Part shown: in pieces, positions 41,847 through 51,191 of the stretch
Numbering within the stretch: position 1 is the first letter of the stretch
How the letters are laid out: each line of letters opens with the position of its first letter
NCBI RefSeq assembly: GCF_006438785.1
Contig: NZ_RCZB01000007.1
Span: 62,001 to 126,000 of the forward strand
Source of the DNA: Rhodanobacter glycinis
Lineage (GTDB): Bacteria; Pseudomonadota; Gammaproteobacteria; Xanthomonadales; Rhodanobacteraceae
DNA: 64,000 bases
Direction of reading: 5' to 3'
Made by a program: the position numbers and the translations under genes
The notes under the pieces: generated by a model
What the model was told of the DNA's origin: nothing
The model's input: the letters and a program-made list of their open reading frames with translations, nothing else
Database searches by the model: none

Positions 41847-44033
41847 TCACTTTTTGATGCGCGCCGTATCCCAGGGATTTATCCCGGGATCGGCCTTGCG
41901 CCGCCGCAGCAGCCAGCAACCATGGATGTCGGCGCGGCGAGCGAAGTCGAACGGGATGCTGGGGGCGGTCCAGTCCTCGATCTCGAAGCGCTGTTCCAGC
42001 TCCGCCCGGTCGAGCTTGAAGCGGCGGAAATTGTTGGAGAACACGATCACGCCATCGCGGGTCAGCCGCTCGTTGCAGGCATCGAGCAGCTTGACGTGAT
42101 CGCGCTGCACATCGAAATCTTCGGCACGTTTGGAATTGGAAAAAGTGGGCGGGTCGACAAAGATCAAGCCGTAATGGCCGCGGTCGCGCTGCAGGAATTC
42201 CAGGGCGTCGAACTGCATGAGTCGGTGACTCGCGCCGCTGAAACCGTTCAGCGCGAGATTGCGCGAGGCCCATTCCAGATACGTGGCGGACAGATCCACG
42301 CTGGTGGTTTCCAGCGCGCCGCCGGCCGCAGCGTGCACGCTGGCGGTGGCCGTGTAGGCAAACAGGTTGAGAAAACATTTTCCATCCGCCAGTTCACGCA
42401 CCTTGGCGCGCACCAGCCGGTGATCGAGGAACAGGCCGGTGTCGAGATAGTCGGTGAGGTTGACCAGAAATTTCAGGCCATCCTCCTCCACCTCGATGAA
42501 CTCGTTGCGCTGGTCGAGCTGGCCGTATTTCGAACCACCCTTGCCGCGTTCGCGCGTCTTGATCGCGATGCGCTCGCGCGGCACGCCCAGTACCTCGCCG
42601 GCGACACGGGCGATCTCGCGCAGGCGCAGGCGAGCGATGTCCGGCGGCACGTCGGCCGGTGCGCGATATTCCTGGATGTGCAGGTGATCGTCGCCGCTGG
42701 TGTCGCCGTAGACGTCGATCGCGGCGGCGTACTCGGGCAGGTCCTGATCGTAAGCGCGCCAGCAGTGGACTCCTTCACGGGCAAGTCGCTTGCGCAGATG
42801 CTTGACGTTCTTCTCCAACCGGTTCTTCAGCATCTGCGCGCCGGCCGACAGCGGCTTGGGCTCGCGCGGCACCTCATCGCGCTTGCTGAGATCGAAGGTC
42901 AGCAGCACGGTTTCCAGCGCACCGTTGTACAACGCATAGCGCTTGTCCGCGTGCAGCTGCATCGCACGGCCCAATTCCACATCACCGGCCAGCACGGCGG
43001 CGCGCCAACCGGTGAAGCGCGCGCGCAAGGTATCGCCCACCGCGCGGTACAGCTTCGGCATCTCTGCGCGTTCGCCCAACCGTTCGCCATACGGCGGGTT
43101 GGTGATCACCAATCCGTACTCGATACCCGGCGGTGGCGCGGCATGCGTCACGTCCTGCTTGTCCAGTGTGAAGAAGCCGGCCACACCGGCTTCCTGCGCA
43201 TTGCGTTTGGCCGTCTGCACCATCCGCGGGTCGGCGTCGCTGCCGAAGAACACACTGCGCAATCCGCGCAGACCGGTTTCGGCGCGCTGCTTCGCTTCAT
43301 CCAGCAAGCCGCGCCACAGCGCAATGTCGTGCTGCTGCCAGCCGAGAAAGCCGAAATACTCGCGGCGCAGACCTGGCGCCACATCGGCCGCCATCAATGC
43401 TCCCTCGATCAGCAGCGTACCGGAGCCGCACATCGGATCGAGCAGTGCGCCGCCGGCGGCGTACACCTCGGGCCAGCGCGCGCGCTGCAGCATCGCGGCG
43501 GCGAGGTTTTCCTTCAGCGGCGCCTCGCCCTGCACTTCGCGCCAGCCGCGGCGGTGCAGCGGCGAGCCGGCCAGATCCAGCGACAGCGTGGCGCGATCGC
43601 GGCGCACACGCACGTTGATGCGAATGTCGGGTTCGTCGGTATCGATGCCGGGCCGGTTGCCGTCGCGCTGACGGAACTGGTCGACTATCGCGTCCTTGGT
43701 GCGCAGGCCGATGAACTGGCTGTGGGTGAGTTTGCTCATCGCGGTACCGGCATCCACCGCGAAGGTGGCATGCGCGGCCAGATGCTGGCTCCAGTCGATC
43801 TCCTGCACGCCGCGATACAGCGCGTCGTCGTCGGCCGCATCGAACTCGGCCAGCGGCAGCAGGATGCGGCTGGCCAGGCGCGACCACAGGCAGGCGCGAT
43901 ACGCCGTTTCCAGCGTGCCGGAAAAATGCGCGCCAGCCAGCGCCTCGCGCACGTCGCTGGCACCGATCGCGATCAGCTCATCGCGCAGGAGATATTCCAG
44001 GCCCTTGGGGCAGGTCGCGAAATAGTGGCTCAT
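41847..44033 (-). CDS. rlmKL: Bifunctional 23S rRNA methyltransferase (m2G2445 / m7G2069)
   Basis: 728 residues against 702 in E. coli RlmKL. A THUMP domain (about 40-150) precedes the RlmL methyltransferase with LLDPMCGSGTLLIEGAL and NPPYGERLG; the C-terminal RlmK domain holds FLNLFAYTATASVHAAAGGA and VDPPTFSNSKR. The start MSHYFATCPKGLEYLL at 44033 matches the family, although the open frame runs about 850 bp further upstream. The ATG overlaps the stop of the preceding hydrolase gene by 4 bp. Confidence 0.95.
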   Translation of the reverse strand: MSHYFATCPKGLEYLLRDELIAIGASDVREALAGAHFSGTLETAYRACLWSRLASRILLPLAEFDAADDDALYRGVQEIDWSQHLAAHATFAVDAGTAMSKLTHSQFIGLRTKDAIVDQFRQRDGNRPGIDTDEPDIRINVRVRRDRATLSLDLAGSPLHRRGWREVQGEAPLKENLAAAMLQRARWPEVYAAGGALLDPMCGSGTLLIEGALMAADVAPGLRREYFGFLGWQQHDIALWRGLLDEAKQRAETGLRGLRSVFFGSDADPRMVQTAKRNAQEAGVAGFFTLDKQDVTHAAPPPGIEYGLVITNPPYGERLGERAEMPKLYRAVGDTLRARFTGWRAAVLAGDVELGRAMQLHADKRYALYNGALETVLLTFDLSKRDEVPREPKPLSAGAQMLKNRLEKNVKHLRKRLAREGVHCWRAYDQDLPEYAAAIDVYGDTSGDDHLHIQEYRAPADVPPDIARLRLREIARVAGEVLGVPRERIAIKTRERGKGGSKYGQLDQRNEFIEVEEDGLKFLVNLTDYLDTGLFLDHRLVRAKVRELADGKCFLNLFAYTATASVHAAAGGALETTSVDLSATYLEWASRNLALNGFSGASHRLMQFDALEFLQRDRGHYGLIFVDPPTFSNSKRAEDFDVQRDHVKLLDACNERLTRDGVIVFSNNFRRFKLDRAELEQRFEIEDWTAPSIPFDFARRADIHGCWLLRRRKADPGINPWDTARIKK

Positions 44034-44557
44034 GCGGTGGTCGCCAGCTGGTCCAGCAGCAGTCGGAACTGCGCGGTGATCGTGTCCATGCTTCCGCTCA
44101 GCCGGTGGTCGTCGTCCAGCACCAGCAGCGGTAGCCGGCGCTGGGCGGCGAACGCCTGCACGCCTGCCAGCGGACAGACTTCGTCGCGCCAGCCGTGGAT
44201 CAGCAATGCCGGCACGTTGCTCCGCAGGTCGAACTTGCGCGCATAACCCGGGATCTCGCTCGGCGTGGCCAGCAACAGCAAACCGGCCACGGGCACATCC
44301 AGCGAAACCAGCCCGGACACGAACGCGCCCATGCTGGAACCGACCAGCAGCGGCGGCGTATCCAGCGCCTCGATGGTGGCGCGCAGGCGGGCGATCCGCG
44401 GCGCCACCGAGCCGGCATGGCCGCGCGCGTCGTCGGCGACGTAGTCCGGCCGCTGCGTGCGCCAGCCCAGCGATTCGGCCAGCACAGCCAACGCGCTCAC
44501 CTTGGTGGCGTCCGGACCGGAGTCCGAGCCGTGCGAAAGAATGATCTGGCCGCGCAT
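44030..44557 (-). CDS. Small alpha/beta hydrolase (YqiA/UPF0227-like)
   Basis: 175 residues. The nucleophile is S75 in GSSMGAFVSG, HGSDSGPDATKV opens the fold, and LLIHGWRDEVCPL carries the likely catalytic Asp. The length fits small single-domain esterases. The ATG at 44557 follows GGAG; an ATG at 44569 is also in frame. It is translationally coupled to rlmKL through a 4-bp overlap, although the biological link is not obvious. Confidence 0.82.
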   Translation of the reverse strand: MRGQIILSHGSDSGPDATKVSALAVLAESLGWRTQRPDYVADDARGHAGSVAPRIARLRATIEALDTPPLLVGSSMGAFVSGLVSLDVPVAGLLLLATPSEIPGYARKFDLRSNVPALLIHGWRDEVCPLAGVQAFAAQRRLPLLVLDDDHRLSGSMDTITAQFRLLLDQLATTA

Positions 44558-44647
44558 GGCGGTCTCCATGAAAACTGCAGAATGCAAGGCGTTCATGGTA
44601 ACAGGCGACGTTTCCGGACGGCCTTGCCTCATGCGAAACTGCGGCGC

Positions 44648-45208
44648 ATGAGCCTGAGCATCCGCGACCAGCCGTTGCCCTACGTCGAAACCTTGCCCGA
44701 GCGCTCCGTCGACGCTGTCGAGCTGGTGGTGATCCACTGCACCGAGCTGCCGGACCTGGCCACCGCCCGCGAATACGGCGAAAAGGTGCTGCACCCCAGC
44801 GGCACCGGCAACAGCGGGCACTACTACATCGACCGCGATGGCACGGTTTACCGCTACGTTCCTGGCACGCGGGTGGCAAACCACGTGCGCGGCCACAACC
44901 CGAACTCGATCGGCATCGAACTGGTCAACCTCGGCCGTTACCCGCATTGGTGGGACTCGCGCCACCAGCCGATGACCGAGCCCTACGCCGCGGCGCAGAT
45001 CGGCGCATTGCGGGAACTGCTGGTCCGGTTGCGCGGCGAATTCCCCAATCTTCGACAGATTGCCGGCCACGAAGAACTGGACACGGCGCTGATGCCGGCC
45101 AGCGACGATCCCATGCTGCAGGTCAGCCGCAAACTCGATCCCGGCCCGAAGTTTCCATGGGCCGAAGTACTTGACGGCAGTGGCCTGACGCGGATCGTGG
45201 CGCGCTAG
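44648..45208 (+). CDS. N-acetylmuramoyl-L-alanine amidase, AmpD-type (Amidase_2)
   Basis: 186-residue zinc amidase of the peptidoglycan-recycling type. VVIHCTELPDL carries the first zinc His (H30), GHYYIDRDGTVYRYVP and ANHVRGHNPNSIGIELVN follow, and the third ligand region is GHEELDTALMPASDDP, which departs from the usual GHSDI-PGRKxDPG of AmpD. It lacks a signal peptide, so it should act in the cytoplasm on anhydro-muropeptides. The ATG at 44648 is chosen; the frame is open upstream. Confidence 0.88.
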   Translation: MSLSIRDQPLPYVETLPERSVDAVELVVIHCTELPDLATAREYGEKVLHPSGTGNSGHYYIDRDGTVYRYVPGTRVANHVRGHNPNSIGIELVNLGRYPHWWDSRHQPMTEPYAAAQIGALRELLVRLRGEFPNLRQIAGHEELDTALMPASDDPMLQVSRKLDPGPKFPWAEVLDGSGLTRIVAR

Positions 45209-45263
45209 ATTCCCGGCGCAGGCCACTATAATCGCGCCTCCATCGCCGCAACGAGCTTTCCCC

Positions 45264-46130
45264 ATGCCGCCAAACCACGTCGCCGAACTGGTCGAGTTGC
45301 TGCAACTCGAACGGCTGGAGGACAACCTGTTCCGCGGCCAGAGCCGCGACATCGGCACCCGTTTCGTCTTCGGCGGCCAGGTGCTGGGGCAGGCCCTGGC
45401 AGCAGCACAGGAAACCGTGGACCCGCTGCGCGAGGCGCATTCGCTGCACGCCTATTTCCTGCGCGCGGGCGACATCGAGGCGCCGATCGTCTACAACGTG
45501 GAACGCACCCGCGATGGCGGCACGTTCTCGTCGCGCAGGGTGGTGGCGATCCAGCATGGCCAGCCGATCCTCAACGGCTCGGTGTCGTTCCAGGTGCCCG
45601 AGCAAGGTGTGGAACACCAGACCTCGATGCCCGAAGTACCCGCGCCGGAAGATGTGGAGCCGCTGCACCCGCTGCCGCCGGACGAACTGGCCCGGTTGCC
45701 GGTGAAACTGCAGCGCTGGATGGGCATCGACGGCCCGTTCGAGTTTCGCCAGGTGTGGCCGCGCGATGAGCGCCACCCGGCCAAGCGCCCGCCGATCCAG
45801 CACATCTGGTTCAAGCTGACCTCGCCGATCAGCGACTCGGCGATCCTGCATCGCGCCCTGCTGGCGTATGCCTCGGACTTTCATCTGATCGGCACAGCCA
45901 CCCTGCCGCACGGCATTTCCTACCTCACCCACAACGTGCAGATGGCCAGCCTCGACCACGCGCTGTGGTTCCACCGGGCGTTCCGCGTCGACGAATGGCT
46001 GCTGTATTCGTTCGACAGTCCGACGGCACAAGGCGGCCGCGGGCTGGCACGCGGTCAGATCTTCAGTCGCGACGGCAGGCTGGTTGCCTCCACCGCGCAG
46101 GAAGGCCTGATCCGCGTGCGCGGCGACTGA
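45264..46130 (+). CDS. tesB: Acyl-CoA thioesterase II
   Basis: 288 residues with the double-hotdog fold of TesB, the usual length. Family stretches include EDNLFRGQSRDIGTRFVFGGQVLGQALAAA, HSLHAYFLRAGD, YASDFHLIGTATLPHG, SLDHALWFHR and GRGLARGQIF. It hydrolyses medium- and long-chain acyl-CoAs in the cytoplasm. The gene stands first of three plus-strand genes ending with bpt. Confidence 0.95.
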   Translation: MPPNHVAELVELLQLERLEDNLFRGQSRDIGTRFVFGGQVLGQALAAAQETVDPLREAHSLHAYFLRAGDIEAPIVYNVERTRDGGTFSSRRVVAIQHGQPILNGSVSFQVPEQGVEHQTSMPEVPAPEDVEPLHPLPPDELARLPVKLQRWMGIDGPFEFRQVWPRDERHPAKRPPIQHIWFKLTSPISDSAILHRALLAYASDFHLIGTATLPHGISYLTHNVQMASLDHALWFHRAFRVDEWLLYSFDSPTAQGGRGLARGQIFSRDGRLVASTAQEGLIRVRGD

Positions 46131-46147
46131 TCGCGTAAACTCCACGC

Positions 46148-46540
46148 ATGCGCCAGATCTACACCTCACCCCGCCAGGAAAACGTCGACCGCGTGATCGC
46201 CTTGATGGCCGAACACGGCATCGAGGCCAGCGTGGCCAATCGCTCCAACTACAATCGCCCGACCTGGCAGCGTTTCAGCTACACGCAGCGGCATGACAAC
46301 CGCGACAGCTGGGCCCAGGTATGGATCACCCACGCCGACGATTACACCAGGGCGCGGTCGCTGTTGCGGGACATCGGCATTGAGCCGGTGATCCGTCACG
46401 GCGAGGAACTGGCCGCTGCGCGCAACCCCACGCCAGCCACGCGGCGGCAATACACGGTGGCGCGCGTGCGGCGCATCGTGCTGCTGCTCGTGCTTGCGGC
46501 GTTCGCCGTGGTGATGCTGCGCTACCTGCACGTGGTTTGA
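46148..46540 (+). CDS. DUF2007-like protein with C-terminal membrane anchor
   Basis: 130 residues. Residues 1-80 (MRQIYTSPRQENVDRVIALMAEHGIEASVANRS) resemble a small ferredoxin-fold putative signal-transducing domain, and a single transmembrane helix lies at about 108-126. Proteins of this kind in Xanthomonas are annotated as pathogenicity-like, without mechanism. It lies 17 bp after tesB and 42 bp before bpt. Confidence 0.75.
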   Translation: MRQIYTSPRQENVDRVIALMAEHGIEASVANRSNYNRPTWQRFSYTQRHDNRDSWAQVWITHADDYTRARSLLRDIGIEPVIRHGEELAAARNPTPATRRQYTVARVRRIVLLLVLAAFAVVMLRYLHVV

Positions 46541-46582
46541 CCCCGATGTTGCGCGGGCGCCGCGCAGGCATAGAATCGGCGC

Positions 46583-47305
46583 ATGCGCCGCTCCGACCCA
46601 ATCCGACTGTTCCAGACCCTGCCCCATGCGTGCGGCTATTACGCCGATCGCACCGCGCAGAACCTGGTGCTGGACCCGGCGGCGCCCCAGCTTGACCAGC
46701 TGTATGGCCCCGCGCTGGAACGTGGCTTTCGTCGCGCCGGTGGCCACCTGTATTTTCCGCACTGCCCGCAATGTCACGCCTGCACGCCATGCCGCATCGA
46801 CGTGGCCAACTTCATGCCCGACCGCGCCCAGCGCCGCTGCCTGAAACGCAACGCCGACATCACCGTGCGCGAATCGATCCCCGGCTACAACCGCGAGCGC
46901 CACGCGCTGTACGAACGCTACCTGCAGAGCCGCCATGCCGGCGGTGGCATGGACGATGCCGAGGCCAGCGACTTCCGCCGCTTCCTCACCGCGCCGTGGA
47001 GTCCCACCCTGTTCCTGGAACTGCGACTGGGCGAACGCTTGCTTGCGGTGGCGGTGACCGATGTCTGCCTCAACGGGATTTCGGCCGTCTATACGTTCTA
47101 CGACCCCGACGAAAACGCGCGCAGCCTGGGCACCTGCGCCATCCTTCAGCAAGTGGAGCTGGCCCGCCGTCGGGGCATGCCGTGGCTGTATCTGGGCTTC
47201 TGGATCGACGGCCATCCGAAGATGGATTACAAGCGGCGCTTCAGGCCGCTGCAGATCCGCACTGCCGAAGGCTGGCAGCCGATGGCGCCCGAATCCGGCC
47301 GCTAG
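46583..47305 (+). CDS. bpt: Aspartate/glutamate leucyltransferase (Bpt)
   Basis: 240-residue L/F-transferase-like enzyme that adds leucine from Leu-tRNA to N-terminal Asp or Glu, creating N-degrons for ClpAPS. The N-terminal region FQTLPHACGYYADRTAQNLVLDP and the cysteine cluster CPQCHACTPCRIDVANF (residues 61-77) are diagnostic, as is GFWIDGHPKMDYKRRFRP near the end. It is convergent with the glutamate-synthase-like gene, 3 bp between stops. Confidence 0.94.
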   Translation: MRRSDPIRLFQTLPHACGYYADRTAQNLVLDPAAPQLDQLYGPALERGFRRAGGHLYFPHCPQCHACTPCRIDVANFMPDRAQRRCLKRNADITVRESIPGYNRERHALYERYLQSRHAGGGMDDAEASDFRRFLTAPWSPTLFLELRLGERLLAVAVTDVCLNGISAVYTFYDPDENARSLGTCAILQQVELARRRGMPWLYLGFWIDGHPKMDYKRRFRPLQIRTAEGWQPMAPESGR

Positions 47306-47308
47306 CGC

Positions 47309-48829
47309 TCATCCCGCTTGCGCGGGCGACTCGTTCTGCGGATACGGAAACAGTTTCACCAGCGGAATCGACAAGCCGTCATCACCCACCACGCGGCAAT
47401 GCCCGCGGTTGAGCTGGCGCGGTTCGCTGACGCCGCAGCTGTGCGCGATGATGCCGACTTCCTTCATCACGTTCTTCGCGTAGTGATAGACGCGCTCGCT
47501 CTTGTCCGTGACGACCAGGCCACGCTGCAATTTCGGGTTCTGCGTGGTGATGCCGGTGGGGCACGTATTGCGATTGCACTGCAGTGACTGGATGCAGCCA
47601 AGGGCCAACATGAAGCCGCGTGCCGAGTTGACGAAATCCGCGCCGATCGACAGCGCCCACGCCACGTCGTAGGCGGTGATGCACTTGCCCGAGCAGACCA
47701 CCTTGATGCGTTCGCGCAGGCCCTTGACGATCAGCATGTCGAGCAGCGCCGGCAACGCCTCGTGCAGCGGCAGGCCGACACCTTCCATCAGCGTTTGCGG
47801 CGCCGCGCCGGTGCCGCCTTCGGAGCCGTCGACGATGATGAAGTCCGGTGCGCTTTCGATGCCGCGCCGGTGCACTTCATCGCACAGCTCGCCAATCCAC
47901 TCCACCCCGCCGAGCACCGCCTTGAAGCCCACCGGCTTGCCGGTGAGTTCGCGGATGTGGCCGATGCTGTCCATCAGCTGCGACACGTTGCCGATGTCCA
48001 GATGACGGTTCGGGCTCTGCGAATCCTCGCCGACCGGGATGCCGCGGATCGCCGCGATCTCCGCAGTGACCTTGGCACCTGGCAGCAGGCCGCCCATGCC
48101 GGGTTTTGCACCCTGACCCAGCTTGATGCTGACCATCTTCACCTGCTTGTGCGCGCAGATCGCCAGCAGCTTGCCGTCGTCCAGCTTGCCCTCGGGCGTG
48201 CGCACGCCGTACTTGGCGGTGCCGATCTCGAAGATGATGTCGCAACCGCCTTCGAGGTGATACGGCGCCAGTCCACCCTCGCCGGTGTCCATCCAGATGC
48301 CCGCCTTCGCCGCACCGCGCGACAACGCGCGCACCGCCGGCGCCGACAATGCACCGAAACTCATCGCCGAAATATTGAAGAACGCGGCGTGGCTGTACGG
48401 TTCACGAGCATGCGGGCCGATCGTCACCGGCACCGGCTCGACATGATCCACGCCAAGATCAGGGAACGGCGCGTTGACGAAGAACGGCACGCCCTCGGCA
48501 CGCAGGTCGCGGCTGGAACCGAATGCGTTGGTGTTGTCGACGTCCTTGGCGGCGCGGTACACCCAGGTGCGCTGCACGCGATTGAACGGCATCTCCTCGC
48601 GGTCGCTGGAGTACAGGTACTGGCGAAAGAACTCACCCAGATGCAGGAACCAGTAGCGGAAGTGGCCGATCACCGGGAAGTTGCGCAGCACCGCGTTGCC
48701 GGTCTGGTTGCGATCGACCACCCAAGTCGCCATCAGCACCACGACCGCCAATGCCAGCAACAGCAGGACGAACGCCACACTGAGCTCCACCACCATCACC
48801 AGCCAGTGTGCAAATCCGGTCGATTCCAT
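47309..48829 (-). CDS. FMN-binding glutamate synthase-like protein with membrane anchor
   Basis: 506 residues. An N-terminal hydrophobic segment (about 10-36) anchors a GltB-domain-2-like TIM barrel: SAMSFGALSAPAVRALSRGA, GEGGLAPYHLEGG, KLGQGAKPGMGGLLPG, VDGSEGGTGAAP and the cysteine-containing GCIQSLQCNRNTCPTGI. The amidotransferase domain of true glutamate synthase is missing, so the reaction is unknown. It is widespread as a single gene. Confidence 0.88.
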   Translation of the reverse strand: MESTGFAHWLVMVVELSVAFVLLLLALAVVVLMATWVVDRNQTGNAVLRNFPVIGHFRYWFLHLGEFFRQYLYSSDREEMPFNRVQRTWVYRAAKDVDNTNAFGSSRDLRAEGVPFFVNAPFPDLGVDHVEPVPVTIGPHAREPYSHAAFFNISAMSFGALSAPAVRALSRGAAKAGIWMDTGEGGLAPYHLEGGCDIIFEIGTAKYGVRTPEGKLDDGKLLAICAHKQVKMVSIKLGQGAKPGMGGLLPGAKVTAEIAAIRGIPVGEDSQSPNRHLDIGNVSQLMDSIGHIRELTGKPVGFKAVLGGVEWIGELCDEVHRRGIESAPDFIIVDGSEGGTGAAPQTLMEGVGLPLHEALPALLDMLIVKGLRERIKVVCSGKCITAYDVAWALSIGADFVNSARGFMLALGCIQSLQCNRNTCPTGITTQNPKLQRGLVVTDKSERVYHYAKNVMKEVGIIAHSCGVSEPRQLNRGHCRVVGDDGLSIPLVKLFPYPQNESPAQAG

Positions 48830-48886
48830 GCTTGCTCTCCTCTCAATCAGCTGCCACGTCCAGCAAGCCTATCGCATCGCCCACGC

Positions 48887-50068
48887 TCACAACTCGATAC
48901 GCAGATGCCCTGCTGCACGTACTGCCTTGCCGACCGCCGCCTCCAGCGTATCGGCGCGCGCCAGCGTCACCGCCATGCGCCGGCGGCCTTTCACCTCGGG
49001 CTTGCCGAAAATGCGCAGCTGCGTATCGGGCTCGGTCAGCGCCTCTGCCAAACCGTGATAACGCGGTGCCGCACTGTCGCCCTCGACCAGTACCGCGCAT
49101 GAGGCTGAGGGCCCGTACTGGTGGATCACCGGAATCGGCAGGCCGAGGATCGCCCGCGCGTGCAGCGCGAACTCGGAGAACTCCTGCGAGATCAACGTGA
49201 CCAGGCCAGTATCGTGCGGACGCGGACTGACCTCGGAGAAGATCACCGCGTCGCCCTTGACAAAGAACTCCACGCCGAACACGCCCCAGCCGCCCAGCGC
49301 ACCGGTGACCGCCGCCGCCTGCCGTTGCGCCTCGGCCAGCGCAGCATCGCTCATCGGCTGCGGCTGCCACGACTCGCGATAGTCGCCGTCTTCCTGGCGA
49401 TGGCCGATCGGTGCGCAGAAGCTCACGCCATCGGTGTGCCGCACCGTGAGCATGGTGATCTCGTAATCGAAATCGACGAAGCCCTCGACGATCACGCGGC
49501 CCTTGCCGGCACGACCGCCGGACTGCGCGTAGTCCCACGCGTGCTGCAATTCGTCGGCGTTGCGCACCACGCTCTGGCCCTTGCCGGACGAACTCATCAC
49601 TGGCTTGATCACGAACGGGTAGCCGATCGCGGCCGCCGCGTCGCGGTACTGCGTTTCGTCGTTGCAGAAACGGTACGGCGAGGTCGGCAGTTTCAGTTCC
49701 TCGGCGGCCAGCCTGCGAATGCCTTCGCGGTCCATCGTCAGCCACGCCGCGCGGGCGGTGGGAATCACCCGCTGCCCTTCCTTTTCCAGCTCGATCAGGG
49801 TCGGCGTGTGGATCGCCTCGATCTCCGGCACCACCAGGTCGGGCTTTTCCAGCTCGATCACCGCACGCAATGCCTTGCCGTCGAGCATGTCGATCACGTG
49901 GCTGCGATGGGCAATCTGCATGGCCGGCGCATTCGCGTAGCGATCCACCGCGATCACCTCCACAGCGTAGCGTTGCAACTCGATCGCCACCTCCTTGCCC
50001 AGTTCGCCGGCGCCGAGCAGCAGGACGCGCAGCGCGTGGTCGGAATGAGGGGTGCCGAATGGCTTCAT
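48887..50068 (-). CDS. purT: Formate-dependent phosphoribosylglycinamide formyltransferase
   Basis: 393-residue ATP-grasp enzyme that makes FGAR from GAR, formate and ATP in purine synthesis, an alternative to PurN. RVLLLGAGELGKEVAIELQR opens the first domain, followed by FVIKPVMSSSGKGQSVV (ATP loop), RVIVEGFVDFDYEITMLTVR and FGVEFFVKGDAVIFSEVSPRPHDTG. The ATG at 50068 matches the family start. It is divergent from the SPFH gene. Confidence 0.96.
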   Translation of the reverse strand: MKPFGTPHSDHALRVLLLGAGELGKEVAIELQRYAVEVIAVDRYANAPAMQIAHRSHVIDMLDGKALRAVIELEKPDLVVPEIEAIHTPTLIELEKEGQRVIPTARAAWLTMDREGIRRLAAEELKLPTSPYRFCNDETQYRDAAAAIGYPFVIKPVMSSSGKGQSVVRNADELQHAWDYAQSGGRAGKGRVIVEGFVDFDYEITMLTVRHTDGVSFCAPIGHRQEDGDYRESWQPQPMSDAALAEAQRQAAAVTGALGGWGVFGVEFFVKGDAVIFSEVSPRPHDTGLVTLISQEFSEFALHARAILGLPIPVIHQYGPSASCAVLVEGDSAAPRYHGLAEALTEPDTQLRIFGKPEVKGRRRMAVTLARADTLEAAVGKAVRAAGHLRIEL

Positions 50069-50175
50069 CGGGTTCTCCGGTGCAGGCAAAACGGCATTGT
50101 ATGCGGCCGTGCCACCCACGCGCCGGGCGGCAGCTTCCTACCCTTGAGGACGGTGCCGAATGGGGGCTTGTATTT

Positions 50176-50192
50176 GATATCATAATGATATC
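50176..50192. promoter_or_regulatory. Perfect palindrome (candidate operator) upstream of the SPFH cluster
   Basis: GATATCATAATGATATC is a perfect 8-bp inverted repeat around one base, in an otherwise unusually AT-rich stretch for this genome, 28 bp before the SPFH start codon. A dimeric repressor site is likely. The Arc-like ribbon-helix-helix protein encoded in the same cluster (51192-51380) is the obvious candidate ligand. Confidence 0.65.
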
Positions 50193-50220
50193 TAATTTCC
50201 GCACCTCAGGGAGACAACCC

Positions 50221-51096
50221 ATGAACGAACGTAATGGTTTTTCCGTCGCAGGCATCCCCTTCATCGGCCTGTGCCTCGTACTGGCCGGCATCGGCGTGGC
50301 GCTGCTCATCTCGGCCCTCCACACCCAGCCGGAGACGCCGGCCGTGGCACCGTTGCTCACCGGCGTGGTCCTGCTTGCCCTCGACGCCTTTCTGCTCAAG
50401 GGCTATTTCCAGGTCGCGCCCAACGAAGGCCAGGTATTGCAGCTGTTCGGCAAGTACGCCGGCACAGTGCGGCAGGAAGGTTTGCGCTGGACCAATCCGT
50501 TCTACACCAAGCAGCGCATCTCGCTACGCGTGCGCAACTTCGAAAGCGGCAAGCTGAAGGTCAACGACAACGACGGCAATCCGATCGAGATCGGTGCGGT
50601 GGTGGTGTGGCAGGTGCTGGACACCGCCGAAGCCGTGTTCTGTGTCGACGACTACGAAAACTACGTGCACATCCAGAGCGAGTCGGCGCTGCGTCAGATG
50701 GCGCAGAGCTATCCGTACGACGCCCACGATGACGGCAAGCCGTCGTTGCGCAGCCACGGTGACGTGATCAACTCGCACCTGCGCGACGAGATCCAGGCCC
50801 GTCTCGGCAAGGCCGGCGTGCAGGTGGTCGAGGCACGCATCAGCCACCTCGCCTACGCCCAGGAAATCGCCCAGGCCATGCTGCAGCGGCAGCAGGCCGG
50901 CGCGATCATCGCCGCGCGCACCAAGATCGTCGAAGGCGCGGTGAGCATGGTCGAAATGGCGCTCGACCAGCTCAGCCAGCGTGGCGTGGTACATCTGGAC
51001 GAAGAGCGCAAGGCGGCGATGGTCAGCAACCTGCTGGTGGTGCTGTGCGGTGAGCGCGGCACCCAGCCGGTGCTGAATACCGGCACGTTGTACTGA
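50221..51096 (+). CDS. SPFH (stomatin/prohibitin) domain membrane protein
   Basis: 291 residues. Two hydrophobic segments (about 9-31 and 41-60) lead into an SPFH/band-7 domain (about 62-170, FQVAPNEGQVLQLFGKYAGTVRQEGLRWTNPF) and a helical region to about 255 that should drive oligomerisation (EARISHLAYAQEIAQAMLQRQQA). Such proteins scaffold membrane domains or proteases. GGGAG precedes the ATG at 50221. It is followed after 11 bp by a 25-residue peptide and then an Arc-like regulator, which suggests an operon. Confidence 0.88.
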   Translation: MNERNGFSVAGIPFIGLCLVLAGIGVALLISALHTQPETPAVAPLLTGVVLLALDAFLLKGYFQVAPNEGQVLQLFGKYAGTVRQEGLRWTNPFYTKQRISLRVRNFESGKLKVNDNDGNPIEIGAVVVWQVLDTAEAVFCVDDYENYVHIQSESALRQMAQSYPYDAHDDGKPSLRSHGDVINSHLRDEIQARLGKAGVQVVEARISHLAYAQEIAQAMLQRQQAGAIIAARTKIVEGAVSMVEMALDQLSQRGVVHLDEERKAAMVSNLLVVLCGERGTQPVLNTGTLY

Positions 51097-51107
51097 GGGA
51101 GATTGTC

Positions 51108-51185
51108 ATGGGAAGCCTGATCGCCATCCTGCTGATCGTGTTCATTGCGAGCCATGCCGCAAGGCGTGGACGCATGCGGCACTGA
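51108..51185 (+). CDS. 25-residue membrane micropeptide
   Basis: Frame of 25 codons starting at ATG 51108 with GGGAG 8 bases upstream: MGSLIAILLIVFIASHAARR then GRMRH. One hydrophobic helix and a positively charged end suggest an inner-membrane microprotein with the C-terminus inside. It fits exactly between the SPFH gene (11 bp) and the Arc-like gene (6 bp), which supports it as a real gene. Confidence 0.6.
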   Translation: MGSLIAILLIVFIASHAARRGRMRH

Positions 51186-51191
51186 GCCGGC

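Noticed and set aside
41922..44246. Plus-strand open frame of 774 codons
   Set aside because: Antisense to rlmKL, whose motifs are complete.
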